Position numbers and translations under genes: made by a program
Shown: positions 27,231-35,052 of the stretch, in pieces
How positions within the stretch are numbered: the first letter of the stretch is position 1
How the letters are laid out: every line of letters begins with the position of its first letter
Notes under the pieces: model-generated
Database searches by the model: none
What the model was told of the DNA's origin: nothing
What the model saw: the letters and a program-made list of their open reading frames with translations, nothing else
NCBI GenBank assembly: GCA_947477655.1
Contig: CANJTS010000002.1
Coordinates: forward strand, 62,001-126,000
DNA: 64,000 nt
Source of the DNA: CAILUG01 sp903844415
Lineage (GTDB): Bacteria; Pseudomonadota; Gammaproteobacteria; Pseudomonadales; Pseudohongiellaceae
Direction of reading: 5' to 3'

Positions 27231-28712
27231 TTATTGCGCCGTGCACACAAAATTTTCACCAATATCGGAGCTGCCTTCACCGGTCCATGCAGCCACTTGC
27301 GGATACGGGCACAACGGCCGCGTCATGTCCACATTTCCATCGTGAATGCGCGATGCTTCAATGCTGTTCGGTGCAATCCCTTGTTCACGCCAATTATCAA
27401 CGGCATGAAGAAAATTGGCCTGGTCCGGCCCTATGCCGCCACGGCAATGACCCATGCCAGGCATCATGAACATGCGCAACCAGTCAGACTGGTCACCGCC
27501 CAGCGTGTTTAGTACGGCTGAATAATAATTGATGGAATTGTAGGGAGAGGGGCCGGGGTCGTTCCAGCCATGATAAATCAGCAACTTACCACCACGTGCC
27601 TTGAATTCACTCAAATCCGGATCTATCGCCGAGACATCATCCGCCCTCGCCAGCGCAAGCATGGTATCGGTGTCCAGATCAAAGGTCTGCCAGTCCCAGT
27701 TTGGATCCTGATGGGCAATGTACTTAAAGGTATCCGACTGCAGTGTAGGCGGAACTGCACCTTGCTCTAACATGCGCCAACCCAGTTCAAATCCGGGTGC
27801 ATGTCCAGGGTACACTTCCTGCCCGTTGCTCATTTTGACAGGCGCATAAACCTGTTGCACCGACGCAACTTGTTCTGGTGTCAGGCAATCAATGGTGGCT
27901 GTCGCTGAACACTGCAGGGTTTGTGGATCAAAATGACAGGCCATCGGATTATTCAGGAACCCATCGTTTACTCCGTCGACAGATTCGCATGCGTCTAGCA
28001 CAGCTTTATGGAGCAACTGCACCTTCTCTGGTGGCAGATACAAGCTTTGGTCAGAGAGGATGGATACCATGCTGTGCATCTGTGCGGCACTGACATTAAA
28101 CATGTTGTTTACTGGAGCTCCAGCGATTATCGCATCAAAGTCTTCCGGAAAACGTTGGGCTTCCATAAGTCCCTGCCGTCCGCCGGTGGAACAGCCTTCG
28201 AAATAGGACAGCACTGGCGCGCGTTCATAAAAATGCTCAATAATTGTTTTGGAATGAATCGCCATTTCGTGCATTGAACGATAGCCGAAATCCACGAGTT
28301 TTTCAGGATGCCCCACCGCAAAAGCTGCACTATATTCCTTGTGGCCTGTATCGTTCGACGCCACTGCATAACCTTCTTCCAGACCCGATGCCATTGCCGC
28401 GTAGCTTATAGAGCCCGCCCAGCCACCATTACCCAAGGCCAGAAATTTCCCATTCCAGTTTGTGCTCGGCATCCACAGTTCCATCTCTATGTGGGAGTCC
28501 GAAGACGGCGTCAGTATCACTTTCACACTGCAATGTGAGGGAAGTTTTACCACCAGGGACGAGTCGGGTATCGGATAATCGCCGGCAGGCACTTCCATTG
28601 AATCTGTGATGGCGACATTATCAAGATTAAGCTTTTCTATTTCTACACAAGTACTGCCCAGCGCCGGACCAGCTATGCCCAGGAGCAACAAAAAAGGTGC
28701 TTTATGATCCAT
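27231..28712 (-). CDS. exported tannase/feruloyl esterase-family hydrolase
   Basis: Hydrolyses aromatic (galloyl, feruloyl or similar) esters, probably in the periplasm or outside. 493 residues with a signal peptide (ends near ALGS). The family's CS-D-HC arrangement is complete: Cys174-Ser175 in EGCSTGGRQG, Asp385 in YHGWNDPG and His422-Cys423 in GMGHC, where the two cysteines form the disulfide beside the catalytic centre. A calcium-site-like loop (DACESVDGVNDGFLNNPMAC) is present. Last gene of a five-gene minus-strand run starting at 34187, with 45 bases to the amidohydrolase gene upstream. Confidence 0.92.
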   Translation of the reverse strand: MDHKAPFLLLLGIAGPALGSTCVEIEKLNLDNVAITDSMEVPAGDYPIPDSSLVVKLPSHCSVKVILTPSSDSHIEMELWMPSTNWNGKFLALGNGGWAGSISYAAMASGLEEGYAVASNDTGHKEYSAAFAVGHPEKLVDFGYRSMHEMAIHSKTIIEHFYERAPVLSYFEGCSTGGRQGLMEAQRFPEDFDAIIAGAPVNNMFNVSAAQMHSMVSILSDQSLYLPPEKVQLLHKAVLDACESVDGVNDGFLNNPMACHFDPQTLQCSATATIDCLTPEQVASVQQVYAPVKMSNGQEVYPGHAPGFELGWRMLEQGAVPPTLQSDTFKYIAHQDPNWDWQTFDLDTDTMLALARADDVSAIDPDLSEFKARGGKLLIYHGWNDPGPSPYNSINYYSAVLNTLGGDQSDWLRMFMMPGMGHCRGGIGPDQANFLHAVDNWREQGIAPNSIEASRIHDGNVDMTRPLCPYPQVAAWTGEGSSDIGENFVCTAQ

Positions 28713-28757
28713 GGTTTGCCCCCAGGGAGAAATTCGATATGTTCAGGTACCTAGTAA

Positions 28758-29939
28758 CTATAGTTGATCACGATGATCCACGACAACAGCGCCTGCCTGT
28801 ATGACTACCACGACGTTCAACAGGTTGAATATCAGCTTGAGCGGATCACCATCCACTAGCACCAAGTCCGCGATTTTTCCTGCTTCGAGTGTGCCGATTT
28901 CATCGCTCATATCTATGAAAGCCGCAGTGTTTGGCCCCATCAGTTTAACGATGTCCAGCGGTGAGAACATCACGTTAAGCGCGCGCAGTTCGTGTGACAG
29001 ACCGTCTAGCGGCAGGTAACCAGTATCTGTACCGAAACCCAATGTCACACCGTTATCCCATAAAGTTCTGGCATTGACCATCTTCTCTCCAGCGGCATTA
29101 GAACCCGTATCGAGAATTCCTGCAGGCCAAGGGCTGCCATCTCTGAAAGTTGGAATGTTGTCATCATTGAAAACACCGAAAGTCGGCACCGCAAATCCGA
29201 CGGTCGTCAGATTTTCAATCCCGGCATCCCTGATCATCTGCGCCTCTTCGTTGGTCAACCAGCTGTTGTTGGTGGTATGCACAAGTTTGCCAGCGCCTGC
29301 TGCTATCGCTGAACGCATTGCCGGTACCGTTACGGCATGCACCATAACTTCAAGGTTATATTTTTTTGCTTCGTCCACGATTGCGGCAAGTAATTCTCTG
29401 TTTCCATCAGACTCATCGATGCGGGCTTTTATGATTTCGACACCGGCTGCAGCCATTTTTCCGACCTCTGCACGTGCCAGCTCTTCTGTGATGAAATTGC
29501 CGGGATCGACCCGGCCCGAGGTGATGATGCGCGGACCTTGAAGTTCGCCACCAGTAATTTTCTGCTGCAATTGCACTATCCCAGGAACCGGACCGCCACC
29601 AGACATCAAGGTGGTGTAGCCGGCTTCCAGAAATTCCTGCATACGTTCTACCGATTGTTCCAGGAACCACTGGTCGGAATCGCCATTGATAATATGCCGA
29701 TGCGCATCTATGAAGCCCGGCATCAGGGTCATTCCGTTGGCGTCAATTACTGGCAAACCCTCGGCAGAAACAGCCCCGGCTGTGACTGACACTATCCGGC
29801 CACCACGAACAATCATGGTGCCGCTGTCTATATTAGTACCGGTACCATCAAGGATACGGGCATTGGTAATAACTAGATCCTGAGCAACAGCGGGTATCCA
29901 GTTACAGCAGAGAAGCAGAACAGAAAAAAATTTTTTCAT
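28758..29939 (-). CDS. exported amidohydrolase-superfamily protein (imidazolonepropionase-like)
   Basis: 393 residues with a signal peptide ending AVAQD. The N-terminal beta-sandwich begins LVITNARILDGTG. The metal site HxH is at 80-82 (MPGFIDAHRHI); further candidate ligands lie in VMVHAVTV, KLVHTT and GFGTDTGY. The C-terminal GTLEAGKIADLVLVDGDPL is typical. Members act on cyclic amides, lactams or esters; the substrate is not determinable. Position between a TonB receptor and a tannase-like esterase suggests a role in breaking down an imported ligand. Confidence 0.85.
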   Translation of the reverse strand: MKKFFSVLLLCCNWIPAVAQDLVITNARILDGTGTNIDSGTMIVRGGRIVSVTAGAVSAEGLPVIDANGMTLMPGFIDAHRHIINGDSDQWFLEQSVERMQEFLEAGYTTLMSGGGPVPGIVQLQQKITGGELQGPRIITSGRVDPGNFITEELARAEVGKMAAAGVEIIKARIDESDGNRELLAAIVDEAKKYNLEVMVHAVTVPAMRSAIAAGAGKLVHTTNNSWLTNEEAQMIRDAGIENLTTVGFAVPTFGVFNDDNIPTFRDGSPWPAGILDTGSNAAGEKMVNARTLWDNGVTLGFGTDTGYLPLDGLSHELRALNVMFSPLDIVKLMGPNTAAFIDMSDEIGTLEAGKIADLVLVDGDPLKLIFNLLNVVVVIQAGAVVVDHRDQL

Positions 29940-30052
29940 AGTAATCCCATTGTTCGGGTACGCGGACAGTATTTGATCAACTAGGCATTCATGCTAGGGG
30001 TAATCTTTTAAGGCCCGGATAATGCCCGACAATTTTATAAATTGGCAAAAAT

Positions 30053-30085
30053 AAAAATGGGGTTAAAGATATCAACCCCATTTTT
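30053..30085 (-). terminator. rho-independent terminator of the minus-strand TonB receptor
   Basis: Arms AAAAATGGGGTT (30053-30064) and its complement (30074-30085) form a 12-base stem with a T-rich end in both directions. It lies 20 bases beyond the receptor stop. Confidence 0.85.
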
Positions 30086-30104
30086 CGGTTATGGCAGCAT
30101 TTTT

Positions 30105-32648
30105 CTAAAAACTATAGTCAAGGCTGATGCCATATTCACGAGGAGGGCCTACAGTATCAAGTGACAGCCCTAAGCCTGCAGACACAAACCCGCCGTCGAC
30201 ATAACGCACGTTGGTCAAGTTTGAGCCCCACAGTGCCAGACTCCACTCATTGCCGTCACTGGTGGTTTTTCCATATCTGGCCCGTAAATTAAGCAAGCCA
30301 TAGGCAGGTTCCATTGCTTCATTCTGGCGGAAAATAGATGAATCACGTTCATATTGATCCTTCCAGCCATAGTCAGTACGGAGCGTCAGTGTCGCAGCGT
30401 TAGCCAGCGGTCGCACATACTGGGCACCGACTGAAAAACTCCATTCCGGCGCAAAGGCAAAGGGGGCGCCAAATGCCAATGAAGAAACATCCGGGTCACC
30501 TATGTCGATATATTTTGTCTTGAGATAGCCACCGCTAAAGTTAAAACTGAGTTCATCCGTGAGAGACCACAAGACTTCGGATTCAAACCCTGATACTTCT
30601 GCAGAGCCATCATCGGTATTGAACGGCGTAGGAAGCTCTAAGCCTGTATTAGGATCTCTCGGATGCCGACTGACCCGCAGATTTTGCCATTTACTGAAAA
30701 AGATGTTGGCATTAAAGCGGACAGACCTGTCGAAGAAAAAGGATTTAATACCAATTTCAGAACTTTCCACAATTTCAGGGTCCAGATAAAACAGCTGGTC
30801 TAGTGCAACAACATAACTGACGCCACCTTCCGAAAAACCTTCCGCGTAAGTTGCATAGGTCATGACGTCTTCGTTTATTTCGTAGCTGACCGATACCTTA
30901 GGTGTAAAGGAAGCTTCGATGCTCACTATATTAATGCCCGGCTTGGCAGGCGGAACGATTACTCCGCCCCACATATCACCAGAGCCTATGGTGTTGCCTT
31001 CCGTTGGTGAGCGCAGCGGATTACCAAGAAAGAGCGCAGGAGCATCCTTTAATCCAGGCTTGAATTGGGTGCTGATAACATCTCTCCAACTGACACGAGC
31101 ACCAAGAGTTAATTTCAGCTTGTCGTTAAACAGCCAGTCAGCTTCACCAAAAACAGATTTTTCTTTTTCATTGTTAAGATCCCAGCGGCTATTCGCAGCG
31201 TTATTCATCGATCCCAGCGGAGTATATTTTGACAGCAGCGTATCTTTGATGCTGGTGCCATAAGCTCGCACCGCATTGATCAGCGTGGTATTCAGTTCGG
31301 GATTGCCGTCGCCATTGTTATCTGGCAGGTACCATTCCGTCATCCAGTAGCGATACAGCCTTGTTTTGTTTTCTGCATCTGAATAATACCCTCCGGCTAG
31401 GAAAGTCATTCTTTCATCAAAAAAGCTACCGGTCAGATGTATTTCTTCGGAAAACAGTTGATCTTCGTAGTAGCGATCATCACGACAACAGGCCACAAAA
31501 TCTGCACCGTCCTGCAAACTCAATTGATGGGCAATTTCAGTTCTGTAGGCTGTCAAAGATTCAAATTCAATATTTTCTGCGAACTGCCAATTGAGGCGCA
31601 AAGTCATATCTTTTGCATGGTTTTTTGATGCATCAGCGGGTTGTCGGGCCTTGGTTTCCCAAGTGCCAACAACTCCCCCGGGGTAATCGGGTTCGTAATA
31701 CTGAGGCGAAAATTGCGGGGAAGGATATTGTCTTCCTGGTTGCTTCATCAACCAATTCAAAGCAACGATATGGACGTTACTAGACCAGGGCGCAGCTTTC
31801 TGGGTGCTGAAACGAACCTGCCTACCCTCAGTCCCAGTCTGATTGGCCTGAAACGCGGTAAAACGCGCAGTAAATGTATCACTGGGTTCCCACATGATAT
31901 CGCCGCGCAGGAAAGTATCATTCCTGTCCTGGTAACGAGTGCCGGGCAGATCGTAAGTAGAAACACTTTTTAAGTAGCCGTCGCGCTCAAAACGGGCTGC
32001 AGTCCAGCGCGTAGAGATCGTGTCGGTCAGGGGGAGGTCTATTGTGGCTTTGACATCTTTCTTTTCAAAACTGCCCGTTCCCATTTCAAGATTGGCACCA
32101 AACTCAGATGAAGGCCTTTCACTGATGTACTGGATTGCCCCGCCGTTGGTATTACGACCAAACAACGTGCCCTGAGGGCCGCGCAACACTTCTACACGCT
32201 GCATCTCCACTAAGTTGGCTTGCATTACGCCGCGCGAGCCCTGCCAGATGCCATCCAGATAAACGCCAACACCGGGCACACCACGAATTCTTAATGAAGA
32301 GTCCTGCTGGCCCAAGCCACCGGCACCAATCACCAGGTTGGGAACCATGATCGCTATATCACGACCCGTTTCCATATTACGCAGTTTCATCTCCTCACCA
32401 GTGAAGGCGGAAACCGATATCGGGATGTCCTGAGATGACTCCTCACGGCGTCGAGCACTTACCATGATTTCTTCAATCGGTACAGCTCTTGCCCGGGCTG
32501 CTGCTGGGGCCTGGGCGGAAGCCTCTGTCGTTAGACAAAATGCAGGAATAACAAAAAATAGCGCTTTGTAATATGGGTATGTTCTTGTCCTTTGTTCTTT
32601 GAAAAATCGATTAATAGTAGATTCTTTAAACGGAAATTCTAATGGCAT
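30105..32648 (-). CDS. TonB-dependent outer-membrane receptor
   Basis: 847 residues. The start at 32648 has AAGGGGAAG at the right distance, giving an unusually long n-region before the hydrophobic core of the signal peptide (YYKALFFVIPAFCLTTEASA). TonB box EEIMVSARRREE, plug SLRIRGVPGVGVYLDGIWQG and VEVLRGPQGTLFGRNTNGGA, barrel to the terminal Phe of YGISLDYSF. Same subtype as the receptor at 24483-26942. Its neighbours are an amidohydrolase and a tannase-like enzyme downstream, and DUF6152 and WxGDTLV genes upstream, so uptake of an aromatic ester or similar ligand is a reasonable inference. Confidence 0.95.
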   Translation of the reverse strand: MPLEFPFKESTINRFFKEQRTRTYPYYKALFFVIPAFCLTTEASAQAPAAARARAVPIEEIMVSARRREESSQDIPISVSAFTGEEMKLRNMETGRDIAIMVPNLVIGAGGLGQQDSSLRIRGVPGVGVYLDGIWQGSRGVMQANLVEMQRVEVLRGPQGTLFGRNTNGGAIQYISERPSSEFGANLEMGTGSFEKKDVKATIDLPLTDTISTRWTAARFERDGYLKSVSTYDLPGTRYQDRNDTFLRGDIMWEPSDTFTARFTAFQANQTGTEGRQVRFSTQKAAPWSSNVHIVALNWLMKQPGRQYPSPQFSPQYYEPDYPGGVVGTWETKARQPADASKNHAKDMTLRLNWQFAENIEFESLTAYRTEIAHQLSLQDGADFVACCRDDRYYEDQLFSEEIHLTGSFFDERMTFLAGGYYSDAENKTRLYRYWMTEWYLPDNNGDGNPELNTTLINAVRAYGTSIKDTLLSKYTPLGSMNNAANSRWDLNNEKEKSVFGEADWLFNDKLKLTLGARVSWRDVISTQFKPGLKDAPALFLGNPLRSPTEGNTIGSGDMWGGVIVPPAKPGINIVSIEASFTPKVSVSYEINEDVMTYATYAEGFSEGGVSYVVALDQLFYLDPEIVESSEIGIKSFFFDRSVRFNANIFFSKWQNLRVSRHPRDPNTGLELPTPFNTDDGSAEVSGFESEVLWSLTDELSFNFSGGYLKTKYIDIGDPDVSSLAFGAPFAFAPEWSFSVGAQYVRPLANAATLTLRTDYGWKDQYERDSSIFRQNEAMEPAYGLLNLRARYGKTTSDGNEWSLALWGSNLTNVRYVDGGFVSAGLGLSLDTVGPPREYGISLDYSF

Positions 32649-32784
32649 TACGCTTCCCCTTGATTTAATAAATTTTTTATTGCCTGTATAAACTTTTTAA
32701 CATTCCTTGCCGTTTTGAACTTCCATAATTAAAAATGTATTTCTTAACATGAACGCGCATAAGTTTTTTCGGAATAATCAGCAA

Positions 32785-33180
32785 TCACCGACCAAGCGTG
32801 GACCCGTCTGCGAGTGAGGCTCCAACAAAGGCTCCGCCCGGCTTCCCGCTGAGCATGGGATGTACTTTTATGCTGACGTTATCACCAGGTTTGAAAGTAG
32901 ATTTTTTCCAGCCATTTCTGGACAGGGTGCCTGGGCTGCCGCCCTCGATACTCCACTCGACAACTTCCCCCTTTTCGTCTTTTACTTCCAGTTGTACCCA
33001 GGTATGCGGATTGGTCCATTGAAATTCCTTAACTGTACCCATTAGCACAACTTCTTTGCTGCCGTCGAAAGAAGCCGTGGAATGGTGTGCAATAGCAACT
33101 GCTGGAATAAATCCGGCTGACAATATCAGCGAGATGAAACTCGCCATGGGAAACTTAAAATTATTTTTGATGATCTTCAT
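32785..33180 (-). CDS. DUF6152 exported small protein
   Basis: 131 residues. The ATG at 33178-33180 follows AGAGAGGC. A signal peptide ends VAIAHHS, leaving a mature N-terminus at or near His-His. The pattern HHSTASFDGSKEVVLMGTVK, EFQWTNPHTWVQLEV, VVEWSIEGGSPGTLSRNGWK, then a PGDNVSIKVHP strand, defines the family, which is predicted to be an OB-fold-like beta barrel. The exposed His pair could bind metal (inference). It is paired with a WxGDTLV gene just upstream; the same pairing recurs at 54835-56147. Confidence 0.85.
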   Translation of the reverse strand: MKIIKNNFKFPMASFISLILSAGFIPAVAIAHHSTASFDGSKEVVLMGTVKEFQWTNPHTWVQLEVKDEKGEVVEWSIEGGSPGTLSRNGWKKSTFKPGDNVSIKVHPMLSGKPGGAFVGASLADGSTLGR

Positions 33181-33299
33181 TATTGCCTCTCTTGTGTAAA
33201 TAGAAATTAAAGTTTTTTGATTCATTTAAAGTTAATTACGGTTTTGTTTGCGAGAAATTACTCTTCTTGTCGCTCTGCAATTACAGGTGTGGAAATTCT

Positions 33300-34187
33300 T
33301 TATTGCTCAATTTCTTCAAGCGGTTTCCCATCTGGCCCCAAAGTGACTGTGTAACCGTTCTCCATAACGGGATTACGATTGTTTTCACCACAGGCATAAT
33401 CGAAAACCCTGGAGCCTTCTTCCAGTTTTGTGAACCTGCTGGTAACGACCCAGGGCATTTTTAGTGCCTGCGGATCTTGCAATGTCATTTGTACTTCGAG
33501 ACGGCCGTCTTCAGCTTTTCTGATTCTTGTTTCAGCGGTTAAATCATTGCTGAGTTTCAGGCTAGTTCTGTCGAGTATTGTTGCTTCGGTATTTAACGAC
33601 ACTGTTGTGAATACGAGAGTGTCGCCTTCCCAGTGACCTACTGAATCACCTGTGAACAAAGGCCATCTCTCATCTTCCGGCAGATGATCTCTTCCATCAG
33701 TATAAATGCGCATAACATTCGGACCATTTTCGGAAAGGATCCAGCTTTCTTCTGGTCTGACAACAAATTCATAGACATCAGGAAGATTGAATATACGAGG
33801 GAAACCTGCCGGTATTCCGCAGGGAGTTATCGGGTCTGGGAATGTCCCATCCATTACTTTTGCAAGATTTTGCTGGTAAATGGCTTCCCATTCATCGGTA
33901 AGGGGCGGGAACTCGCGGGTGCCACGATTACCAACCGAACCGCCGGGCGGTACCACACTGGCGTGGTCAAATACTGTATTACCGTCTTCAGACCAGACCC
34001 CACTCCAGTCCGGTAAGGTGTTGATTGTCGGTACACTAGTGGCCGCTGGATTTTCAGAAGGAACTTCCTGCCCGCCGGGAAGAAGATTTCTCCCCATTAC
34101 AACTCCGAAAATCAGAGCAGCAAGAGTCATCACAGAAGTTTGTATATTTAATTTACCTTGAGAATATTTTATTTTTGAATTATTCAT
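33300..34187 (-). CDS. membrane-anchored WxGDTLV-motif protein
   Basis: 295 residues. The N-terminus has one membrane segment (VMTLAALIFGVVMGRNLLPG) rather than a clear cleavage site. Family landmarks: MRIYTDGRDHLPEDE, GDSVGHWEGDTLVFTTVSLN, LQDPQALKMPW, and FDYACGENN near the end with a single Cys. It lacks the FWF/H(T)EAL segment of its two relatives, having ILDRTSLKLSNDL instead, so it is a divergent member. An extra 100-residue N-terminal part (LPDWSGVWSEDGNT to CGIPAGFPR) is rich in Pro/Gly. First gene of the minus-strand locus that ends with the tannase-like enzyme. Function unknown. Confidence 0.7.
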   Translation of the reverse strand: MNNSKIKYSQGKLNIQTSVMTLAALIFGVVMGRNLLPGGQEVPSENPAATSVPTINTLPDWSGVWSEDGNTVFDHASVVPPGGSVGNRGTREFPPLTDEWEAIYQQNLAKVMDGTFPDPITPCGIPAGFPRIFNLPDVYEFVVRPEESWILSENGPNVMRIYTDGRDHLPEDERWPLFTGDSVGHWEGDTLVFTTVSLNTEATILDRTSLKLSNDLTAETRIRKAEDGRLEVQMTLQDPQALKMPWVVTSRFTKLEEGSRVFDYACGENNRNPVMENGYTVTLGPDGKPLEEIEQ

Positions 34188-34297
34188 TGTTATTGCTCTC
34201 TAAATAAAAACATTATTGAACATGAATTTATTCTTCTGTGCAACCAACTAGTTACCAGCTAAAACTAGCCTTATGGCTATTAGGTAAGGCCTTAATT

Positions 34298-34948
34298 TCA
34301 TTCCATATTGATAAACGTGATGTAGGGCAACAGCGATTCGCCGAAATTCCAAATGGTGCTAAATACGGGTACTCCCACTATGCTCAACAGAATTAGCCCT
34401 GTCAGAAGTTGGTTGCCGTAGCGTCCATTCCAGTAGCGATAGGCTTGCGCCATTTTTCGTGGCAGAAAATAGGGCAGTATGTAGTGCCCGTCCAAAGCTC
34501 CAATCGGCAATAGATTGAACACCATCAAAATCAGATTGATCAGAGAGAAATATACCAAGAACTGTTGCGCAGACTCCCCCTGAGTAATGCTCCAGTCATG
34601 GGTCAAGCCAAATGCATAAAAATTGACGGCCACTATCGCGAGCAGCAAATTCATTCCAGGTCCGGCTGCAGAGACAAACATGTCTGCCCACATCGATTTA
34701 AATTTTGCGGGGTTGGTGGGAACCGGTTTGGCGTAACCAAAACCGATTAGTGCCACCATCAACAAACCCACGGGATCAATATGGGCCATGGGGTTGAGCG
34801 TTAAACGTCCTGCTTTTTGCGCGGTGTCGTCACCATAAAATAGGGCAGTAACGGCATGCCCAAATTCGTGAAAGGTTAGCGAAATAACGATGGCAATCAG
34901 GATGACGAAAAATAGGCTAATCTGGCCTTGCAGTAAGAGATCAATCAT
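34298..34948 (-). CDS. site-2-type membrane metalloprotease (M50 family)
   Basis: 216 residues, about six membrane segments. Zinc motif HEFGH at 27-31 in the first segment pair, and the distal Asp in LPIGALDGHYILP. This compact form without PDZ or CBS domains is the common bacterial M50 'YwhC/FeoB-neighbour' type. It cleaves substrates within the membrane; the target is unknown. It stands alone between the WxGDTLV gene and the prolyl oligopeptidase gene. Confidence 0.9.
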   Translation of the reverse strand: MIDLLLQGQISLFFVILIAIVISLTFHEFGHAVTALFYGDDTAQKAGRLTLNPMAHIDPVGLLMVALIGFGYAKPVPTNPAKFKSMWADMFVSAAGPGMNLLLAIVAVNFYAFGLTHDWSITQGESAQQFLVYFSLINLILMVFNLLPIGALDGHYILPYFLPRKMAQAYRYWNGRYGNQLLTGLILLSIVGVPVFSTIWNFGESLLPYITFINME

Positions 34949-35052
34949 AGGAGTAGTACATGTCTTGATGGTTGAGTGTTGTATGGTTTCACACCATGCC
35001 GCGAATATAAATTGAAGACTACAACTGCTGGAAAGGTACAGGCAGAAAAATT

